12,270 nt of DNA, taken from Stramenopiles sp. TOSAG23-2 (lineage: Eukaryota > Sar). Of this stretch, positions 7,438-12,270 are shown piece after piece. A program made the translations under genes and the position numbers. The notes below the pieces were generated by a model. The model was not told where the DNA came from. It was given only the letters and a program-made list of their open reading frames with translations, and did no database searches. How positions within the stretch are numbered: position 1 is the stretch's first letter; each line of letters starts with the position of its first letter. The DNA lies in contig LT649866.1 in assembly GCA_900128395.1 (NCBI GenBank), positions 1-12,270 on the forward strand, written 5' to 3'.

Positions 7438-8292
7438 TTATACTCTTAAAAGCTTGGCTTGTCTTCGTGCAGTGCCATCCACACCATGTCTAGCTAACAT
7501 TGCCAATGTTGACAAGACTGTTTTATAATTATACATAGCCATTCCCCAAAAAGATGCCGGAAAGATTTTTCGTGTCCATCCAAGTGGTAGATATGAAGTT
7601 CCTGCAACTAAAATTGCTAATGCATATTTCTGTGGTTCCAAAATTCCATTCACACCACGTAATATTGGATATATTCGTACATATAAAAATATTGTAATAG
7701 TCACATTCATACGTCTTATTTCACTCCTAATTGTTTGCTGTTTATTATTATTATTATTATCATCACCTTCCTTTTTATCAATAAGTGCCTCCTTCAAAGC
7801 AGATGCACCAGACAGTGCTAATAGGCAACTTACTAAACCATATACAAATGGTGCAACGCCTTTGTCACCATATACAAACGGGGTTAAATACAATGCGGTA
7901 GGAGCATGAAAAAATAACTCAGCAGCTGATGATACAATTGCTAAATTAGTTGATAAAGTTGAATATTTAGTATTTTCAAAATAAATTGAAAGTGCTGAGC
8001 CTAAATGACTAATGGTACCAGAAATGATATGTATAGCTAATGCCATATACATGGGACCACGATATTTATTATTCATGACTGCCAATACTGCTACTTTTTT
8101 CTCGCCACTTGACTTAATGATATATTTTTGTTTATCTAAATATAAACCAATTGATACGATAAAGTGTAAAATGCCATTAAAAGTACAAAGTGATCCAATC
8201 CATTTTTCCCGTAACTCTTCTTTTGGTGATCCTAAATATTTAATAGTTTTATCAAGTAAATTATTATATTTTACATAGAACGATGCCATCAT
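7438..8292 (-). CDS. Polytopic membrane protein, family not recognised
   Basis: A 284-aa protein starting MMASFYVKYN and ending LLRV at TAA. Hydrophobic helices are visible near 34-52, 80-103, 113-136, 146-166 and 222-240, with weaker ones near 197-212 and 245-265, so probably six to seven membrane spans. Helices 80-136 hold His residues (HII, SHLGSA, FFHAPTA) that could bind metal or lipid groups, which is speculation. A poly-Asn run (about 179-183) encoded by an ATT/AAT microsatellite sits in a hydrophilic loop. No signal peptide, PTS1 or ER-retrieval motif is seen. I do not recognise the family. Length, clean frame and hydrophobic pattern argue for a real gene. It diverges from the DOT1-like gene across a ~0.7 kb spacer. 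Confidence 0.8.
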   Translation of the reverse strand: MMASFYVKYNNLLDKTIKYLGSPKEELREKWIGSLCTFNGILHFIVSIGLYLDKQKYIIKSSGEKKVAVLAVMNNKYRGPMYMALAIHIISGTISHLGSALSIYFENTKYSTLSTNLAIVSSAAELFFHAPTALYLTPFVYGDKGVAPFVYGLVSCLLALSGASALKEALIDKKEGDDNNNNNKQQTIRSEIRRMNVTITIFLYVRIYPILRGVNGILEPQKYALAILVAGTSYLPLGWTRKIFPASFWGMAMYNYKTVLSTLAMLARHGVDGTARRQAKLLRV

Positions 8293-8848
8293 CTGCTGTA
8301 ATAATTATTCCAAAAATATCAATCAATATCAATTGCGGCGGGGAATCGGAGGCTGGTGGATGACTTTGTAATATAATATTATGTATATATATATATGTGA
8401 ACTATATGTAAGCAACAGTATATATAAAATGAGGTTGGTATATATTATATTTTCAATACGGTATATATGTAGCATTTTTTATAGTGTGTGTTTGTTTTTT
8501 TGCCTGTGTGGTGCTGTTGTGTATATGAATTAATTTAAGGGATTTATTATATGAGATATTATGATATTTTCTAACATTACTAATATTTATGCTTGTATTA
8601 TCGGGTCCTTTCTAGATGATTTCCGATTTTTTAGCACGTTTTTTATAATTTTTTGAAGAATAAATTCAACAATAAAATAGATTGAAAATTATAATACAAA
8701 TGTATTTTTTGTCAAATAGAATTGTCTTCATGCTTTTTTGTGTAATAATATGATCAAACAAAAAAAAAGAAACGAAATATCAACACCTGTGCTTTTTCTC
8801 GTATAGTTTAAGCGTGTATATGAATATATAAACGATTCTGATAGTGAA
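8293..8848. promoter_or_regulatory. Divergent spacer between the 8292 gene and the DOT1-like gene
   Basis: No coding sequence supported. A GC-richer patch (gcggcggggaatcggaggct, about 8335-8354) lies about 45-60 bp upstream of the 8292 start, and the rest is AT-rich with TA tracts (about 8381-8397). It also holds atacggtat (about 8458-8466), a core also found at 2028-2036. Probably a bidirectional promoter region, inferred from gene orientation. Confidence 0.4.
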
Positions 8849-9108
8849 ATATATATATATATATATAAATTTAAAATAATAATAATGGCAACGAAAAATG
8901 ATGTAAATAACCAGGAAAACGTAACGGTTTCTAAGGATGGAAATAGTAAAGAACAAGTAGTAGATCAAAAACAACAAGATATATATATATATATATAAAT
9001 TTAAAATAATAATAATGGCAACGAAAAATGATGTAAATAACCAGGAAAACGTAACGGTTTCTAAGGATGGAAATAGTAAAGAACAAGTAGTAGATCAAAA
9101 ACAACAAG
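8849..9108 (+). repeat. 130-bp tandem duplication at the DOT1 5' end
   Basis: Two adjacent 130-bp units (8849-8978 and 8979-9108) with no difference seen. They cover the TA tract, the leader and the first 31 codons. The offset between the two ATGs (8885 and 9015) is 130, not a multiple of three. Unit boundaries fall at the TA tract with about one base of shared sequence. Confidence 0.9.
8885..8998 (+). pseudogene. Truncated upstream copy of the DOT1 start (37 codons)
   Basis: Repeats the first 31 codons of the methyltransferase (MATKNDVNNQ...QKQQ), then runs through the TA tract of the next unit as DIYIYI and stops at TAA (8996-8998). If the message starts upstream, this is an upstream open frame that ends 16 bp before the true start and could reduce its translation. 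It has no methyltransferase part. Confidence 0.8.
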
Positions 9109-10016
9109 AAGAGAAAATAAAAGATGTAGTAGCTGATGATAGTAACGAGGATGAAAATGATAGTAATGAAAAACCTAAACATCACCATATTCAACATGGA
9201 CATCGTAACAAAGAATTACACAGATTATATACAACCTTGTTAGAGGATTATCCAGTTAATTTAGGCAAAGCAATATCAAAAAAACAACGTGAACGTGAAC
9301 ATTTAAAAGACCCAACTTTAGTTTATGGTGAAATTAAATATAATTTTATGGCATTAATGTTTCGTGTAATGAAGGATGATTATGACGGTTTGCAAAAAGC
9401 CGGTGGTGTATTTTATGATTTAGGCTCAGGTACTGGTAAACCTGTTTTTGCTGCTGCTATTTTGCATACATTTGAAAGATGCGTTGGCGTTGAAAAATTA
9501 TCACAATTATATACAGCTTCATTGGAAATAACCGATCACTGGAGGAAATTAACTGATAGCGTAGATGATGATATAATGAGTGCAGAGCAAAAACGTTGTA
9601 TGATTGAATTTATAAATGATGATATAAAAAATCCAGAATTTTCGATGTCGGATGCTACAGTTGGATTTGCAAATTCGACTTGCTATGATGAAGAGTTGAT
9701 GATTCATATTGCATCCAAAGCTGATGAAATGGTTGCTGGATCATTTTTTATTACTGTCACAAAACGTCTTCCATCTTTACAATGGGATTTATTAGAAATG
9801 GAACGTTATAAAATGTCATGGGGTGAAGCAAATGTTTTCCTACATCGTAAAAAAGATGATGATTGGCAAGAGCAACAATTGGAAGCTGAGGCAAGGCAAA
9901 AAGAGGAAGAAGAGGAGGAAGAACGAGCTAGGAAAGAAGCGGAACAAAGTAGTGGAGATGAAGAAGAAGTTGAAAATTTATTAGTAGGTGGGGAAGATGG
10001 TAGTGGTTTGCTTTAA
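9015..10016 (+). CDS. DOT1-like histone methyltransferase
   Basis: A 333-aa SAM-dependent methyltransferase of the DOT1 class, whose known members methylate H3K79 without a SET domain. Order: acidic Asp/Asn/Glu-rich N-terminus (1-55), a short His cluster (56-62), then the DOT1 core. The core shows YGEI (104-107), the SAM-binding YDLGSGTGKPVFAAA (134-148), the ribose-binding acidic position in GVEKL (158-162), and FANSTCYDEELM (218-229), equivalent to the Asn-containing catalytic motif. The tail (282-333) is highly charged: a Glu/Arg coiled coil (about 287-311), then an acidic stretch. It probably acts on chromatin in the nucleus; the substrate is inferred from the family. The first ATG of the second repeat unit is the start. 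Both ends of this gene are duplicated in tandem. Confidence 0.85.
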   Translation: MATKNDVNNQENVTVSKDGNSKEQVVDQKQQEEKIKDVVADDSNEDENDSNEKPKHHHIQHGHRNKELHRLYTTLLEDYPVNLGKAISKKQREREHLKDPTLVYGEIKYNFMALMFRVMKDDYDGLQKAGGVFYDLGSGTGKPVFAAAILHTFERCVGVEKLSQLYTASLEITDHWRKLTDSVDDDIMSAEQKRCMIEFINDDIKNPEFSMSDATVGFANSTCYDEELMIHIASKADEMVAGSFFITVTKRLPSLQWDLLEMERYKMSWGEANVFLHRKKDDDWQEQQLEAEARQKEEEEEEERARKEAEQSSGDEEEVENLLVGGEDGSGLL

Positions 10017-10245
10017 TCAAAGGGGAAGTAAAAGATAATAAATACGAGTTCGTATTATACCACGAAAATATACGAGACGTATGCATAGTATTTTTAAAAT
10101 ATGAGAAGAAGTTGAAAATTTATTAGTAGGTGGGGAAGATGGTAGTGGTTTGCTTTAATCAAAGGGGAAGTAAAAGATAATAAATACGAGTTCGTATTAT
10201 ACCACGAAAATATACGAGACGTATGCATAGTATTTTTAAAATATG
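9962..10245 (+). repeat. 142-bp tandem duplication at the DOT1 3' end
   Basis: Units 9962-10103 and 10104-10245 show no difference. Each holds the last ~18 codons, the TAA and about 87 bp of 3' flank. The first copy is the real gene end, so the protein is unaffected; the second is a headless remnant. Each unit carries a hairpin, aatacgaGTtcgtatt (10041-10056 and 10183-10198), and atacgAGAcgtat (10070-10082 and 10212-10224). Confidence 0.9.
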
Positions 10246-10323
10246 AATTATTATTAATGTTACGCGCGCCATTATTATTTTTTACTCTCAAACATTTTCT
10301 AGTCTACACGGCATCAGCCTCTT

Positions 10324-10477
10324 TTACTCAAACATAAATGATGCAACTTTAACACCCATTAATACATTATCGTAAATCATTTTACCATTTGCATTTGGTC
10401 CAGCAGATGCAGCAGCTACATGCAATGGAATCAAATGTTCTTCACGTGGATGGCAAAATCTAGCTTCTGGACCATCT
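10324..10477 (-). pseudogene. Displaced original 3' end of the dioxygenase gene
   Basis: Read on the minus strand this is a second copy of the dioxygenase C-terminal coding region, continuing past the duplicated part as MGVKVASFMFE to TAA (10324-10326). This looks like the native C-terminus, since LigB/DODA proteins usually end in a Ser-aromatic pattern. The 124-bp duplication puts it out of frame with the main frame, so it should not be translated as part of the enzyme. Confidence 0.75.
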
Positions 10478-10601
10478 ACCCATTAATACATTATCGTAAA
10501 TCATTTTACCATTTGCATTTGGTCCAGCAGATGCAGCAGCTACATGCAATGGAATCAAATGTTCTTCACGTGGATGGCAAAATCTAGCTTCTGGACCATC
10601 T
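10354..10601 (-). repeat. 124-bp tandem duplication in the dioxygenase 3' region
   Basis: Units 10354-10477 and 10478-10601 show no difference. As 124 is not a multiple of three, the minus-strand frame passing from the second unit into the first changes frame and stops at 10460-10462. Confidence 0.9.
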
Positions 10602-11272
10602 TCCCAAGTTAGCAATGTATTGATCATATTTGTTGTATCATTTGTTTCTATATTCTTTTTTAAATAATTATGAAATGCAACAGATTTTTCCATTGCATTA
10701 CTTCCACCACCAAAAGCACGCATATTATGAAAAGACATACCAGATCCAATGATTAAAACATCGTTATTATCTTCACGAACTTTGGATAATATTTTTCCTA
10801 AATTTACATGATCTGTTGGATTTAAGCCTCCTATTAATGAAATTTGTATTACTGGTATATCTGCTTCTGGGTACATTAATTTTAGTGGTATAAAAACACC
10901 ATGATCAAATCCTCTACTAACTAATTCCACATTTTCAAACATCGATGATGATTTAAATAAATTATAAATATTTGAAGATAGCTCTAATGCACCATTTACT
11001 TTATATGTCAAATGCGGTGCATATGCCTGTGGTGGGAAACCATAATAATCATATAATAACTCACCATTTTCATGCCCGGTTGATATTTGAATTGCACTAT
11101 TAGATGTAGATTCCCAATGTGCAGATATAACTATAATTTGTTTCGGTCTTCTTGGAATATATGTTTTTGGCAATTCAATTAAAAATTTAGATAATTCACC
11201 ATGTGTTTTCATATCTAATATTGGCATTGGGCCACCACCATGTGCTAAAAAGAAGGTTGGTAATGAGGACAT
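10460..11272 (-). CDS. LigB/DODA-type extradiol ring-cleavage dioxygenase
   Basis: Class III extradiol dioxygenase similar to plant DOPA 4,5-dioxygenase and bacterial YgiD, which open catechol rings using a bound metal. Conserved histidines are visible: His11 in LAHGGGP, His52 in SAHWES, His124 in GFDHGVF, His182 in GSGMSFHNM and His238 in HPREEHLIPL, the expected metal-ligand and catalytic set. At 270 aa it is typical in length. I start at 11272 because homology begins at MSSLPTFFLAHGG. An in-frame ATG at 11422 adds 50 residues with a long hydrophobic run that could be a signal anchor or translated UTR. The last residues after NVLMG (RWSRS) come from a frameshift caused by the 124-bp duplication; the native end lies downstream. 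Substrate unknown. Confidence 0.88.
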   Translation of the reverse strand: MSSLPTFFLAHGGGPMPILDMKTHGELSKFLIELPKTYIPRRPKQIIVISAHWESTSNSAIQISTGHENGELLYDYYGFPPQAYAPHLTYKVNGALELSSNIYNLFKSSSMFENVELVSRGFDHGVFIPLKLMYPEADIPVIQISLIGGLNPTDHVNLGKILSKVREDNNDVLIIGSGMSFHNMRAFGGGSNAMEKSVAFHNYLKKNIETNDTTNMINTLLTWEDGPEARFCHPREEHLIPLHVAAASAGPNANGKMIYDNVLMGRWSRS

Positions 11273-11748
11273 TTTATTTATTTTTATACCGTTAATAAAA
11301 GGTTGGAACGTAGAAAATATTAATAATAATAATGACAAATAAATTATGATAATATTTAAAATATTTGTTGACAATAATAATAATACAATGAATGGTGTAC
11401 GACAATAATTTTTTCGAATCATATACACTTTATTCTATTCTTAACAAAGCGTATTTTTTTCTTCTTGTATGATTTCTTTCAAACAGCGATGTACTATCAA
11501 GAACAAGAATATATATATATGGCATTTGCACATTTTGCTTTTGCACTTCTTTTCATAGCAGTTGCCATATGTATGTATAAAAAGACTTTTAATTATTTTT
11601 AAGAATATGTAAAAAACAGTGATATTCAATGCTATTTTTATATTGTTGTATTCTAATTACCAGTTTAAGTATAATTTATGATATTTTGATAGAACTTTCA
11701 GTGATTTCCATTTTCACATTTTCACACATATATATTTCTTCCTTACCA
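11273..11748. other. AT-rich spacer upstream of the dioxygenase
   Basis: Holds the possible N-terminal extension of the dioxygenase (11273-11422), an AT tract (about 11510-11520) and poly-A/T runs. No separate gene is supported. It separates two minus-strand genes, so it should include the 3' flank of the LRR gene and the promoter of the dioxygenase. Confidence 0.4.
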
Positions 11749-12270
11749 TCATACTACTGTCCATATCACCATCCATTCCACTTGTTGATACCCGTTTGAT
11801 CCATCTCTTTTATATTGATCTATAGCATTTAATTGTGATATCATATTATCACTAAGTTGATTATTATCTAGGGACAACCAATATAATGTATTGTTTGTTT
11901 TTAATACATCAATAATACTTTGTATTCCACTATCATCAGTAATATTATTATTAGATAGGTACAAGTGCGTTAATGTATTGTTTGTTTTTAATCCTTCACC
12001 AATACTTTGTACACTAGCATCAGTAATATTATTATTCTTTAGGTGCAAGTGCGTTAATGTATTGTTTGTTTTTAATCCTTCACCAATACTTTGTACATCA
12101 GTAATAGTAATATTATTATTCTTTAGGTGCAAGTGCGTTAATGTATTGTTTGTTTTTAATCCTTCACCAATACTTTGTACATCAGTAATATTATTATCAG
12201 ATAGGTACAACCACTTTAATGTATTGTTTGTTTTTAATCCTTCACCAATACTTTGTACATCAGTAATATT
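11749..12270 (-). CDS. NLRC3-like leucine-rich repeat protein, C-terminal part, runs off the right edge
   Basis: The frame is open to the window edge, so the 5' end is missing. It encodes tandem ribonuclease-inhibitor-like LRRs with the pattern NITDxxVQSIGEGLKTNNTLTHLHLKNN. Unit starts in DNA are spaced 78, 84, 84 and 87 bp (26, 28, 28 and 29 residues). A 42-bp block is identical in four units (12217-12258, 12139-12180, 12055-12096, 11971-12012). A degenerate last repeat (YWLSLDNNQLSDNMISQLNAI) and a short tail (EWMVIWTVV) precede TGA. Such LRRs mediate protein binding; the name NLRC3-like refers to the repeats only, and no NACHT domain is in view. The length differences come from small in-frame insertions after NIT/ITD. 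Confidence 0.85.
   Translation of the reverse strand, partial: NITDVQSIGEGLKTNNTLKWLYLSDNNITDVQSIGEGLKTNNTLTHLHLKNNNITITDVQSIGEGLKTNNTLTHLHLKNNNITDASVQSIGEGLKTNNTLTHLYLSNNNITDDSGIQSIIDVLKTNNTLYWLSLDNNQLSDNMISQLNAIDQYKRDGSNGYQQVEWMVIWTVV
11971..12258 (-). repeat. Homogenised LRR-coding DNA repeats
   Basis: Four copies of a 42-bp block (taatgtattgtttgttttta... on the plus strand) are identical, at 78-84 bp spacing, while the sequence between them varies by 6 bp steps and a few substitutions. This points to recent unit duplication or gene conversion within the LRR gene. Confidence 0.85.

Noticed and set aside
8780-9203. Minus-strand frames rich in Ile, Tyr and Phe across the DOT1 5' region
   Set aside because: They are antisense of the TA tract and the duplicated leader; composition reflects AT-rich DNA and not a protein.
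11749-12270. Tandem repeats as a CRISPR array
   Set aside because: The repeats code in frame for LRR units at 26-29-residue spacing, and the spacers are also repeats; this is a eukaryotic protein gene.

Overview
The window is AT-rich nuclear DNA from a microbial eukaryote. Genes are single open frames read with the standard code. There are no bacterial-style operons or ribosome-binding sites, intergenic spacers are full of TA, TAG and poly-A tracts, and the products are eukaryotic: peroxisome-tagged enzymes, a DOT1-type histone methyltransferase, IQ/WW domains and two kinds of leucine-rich repeat. Plant-type LRRs, NLRC3-like LRRs and this style of DOT1 domain together fit a stramenopile or similar protist best. 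That placement is an inference from remembered family distributions, not a proven assignment.

Layout, left to right. Positions 1-143 are a promoter-like flank with a small GC-rich patch. Positions 144-637 hold three truncated tandem copies of the 5' end of the next gene. The intact copy (747-1985, +) encodes an alpha-methylacyl-CoA racemase ending in SKL. It converges on an epoxide hydrolase (2233-3378, -) ending in SKM. A 1.65 kb spacer with microsatellites follows, then a five-helix membrane protein (5032-5886, +) that resembles the TMD0 domain of an ABC transporter. A plant-type LRR gene (6102-6791, -) and an IQ/WW protein (6781-7242, +) meet head to head, and both lack their 5' ends at the same point. 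Next come an unrecognised polytopic membrane protein (7438-8292, -), a DOT1-like methyltransferase (9015-10016, +) flanked by partial copies of both its own ends, a LigB/DODA-type extradiol dioxygenase (10460-11272, -) whose C-terminus is frameshifted by another short tandem duplication, and the 3' end of an NLRC3-like LRR gene running off the right edge (11749-12270, -).

Gene order alternates + - + - + - + - and ends with a second minus-strand gene. Tail-to-tail spacers are short (about 200-320 bp). The two intact head-to-head spacers are long (about 1.65 kb and 0.7 kb). The clearest functional link is the racemase/epoxide hydrolase pair: both carry C-terminal tripeptides that match peroxisomal targeting signals, which suggests peroxisomal lipid or xenobiotic metabolism. 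The other neighbours show no shared pathway.

The most unusual structure is the set of perfect or near-perfect tandem duplications of about 66-313 bp at gene ends (racemase 5', DOT1 5' and 3', dioxygenase 3'), together with the double-truncated LRR/WW junction. The copies show no divergence that I can see, even in TA-repeat length. They are therefore either very recent or assembly artefacts, and raw reads across the junctions would decide.
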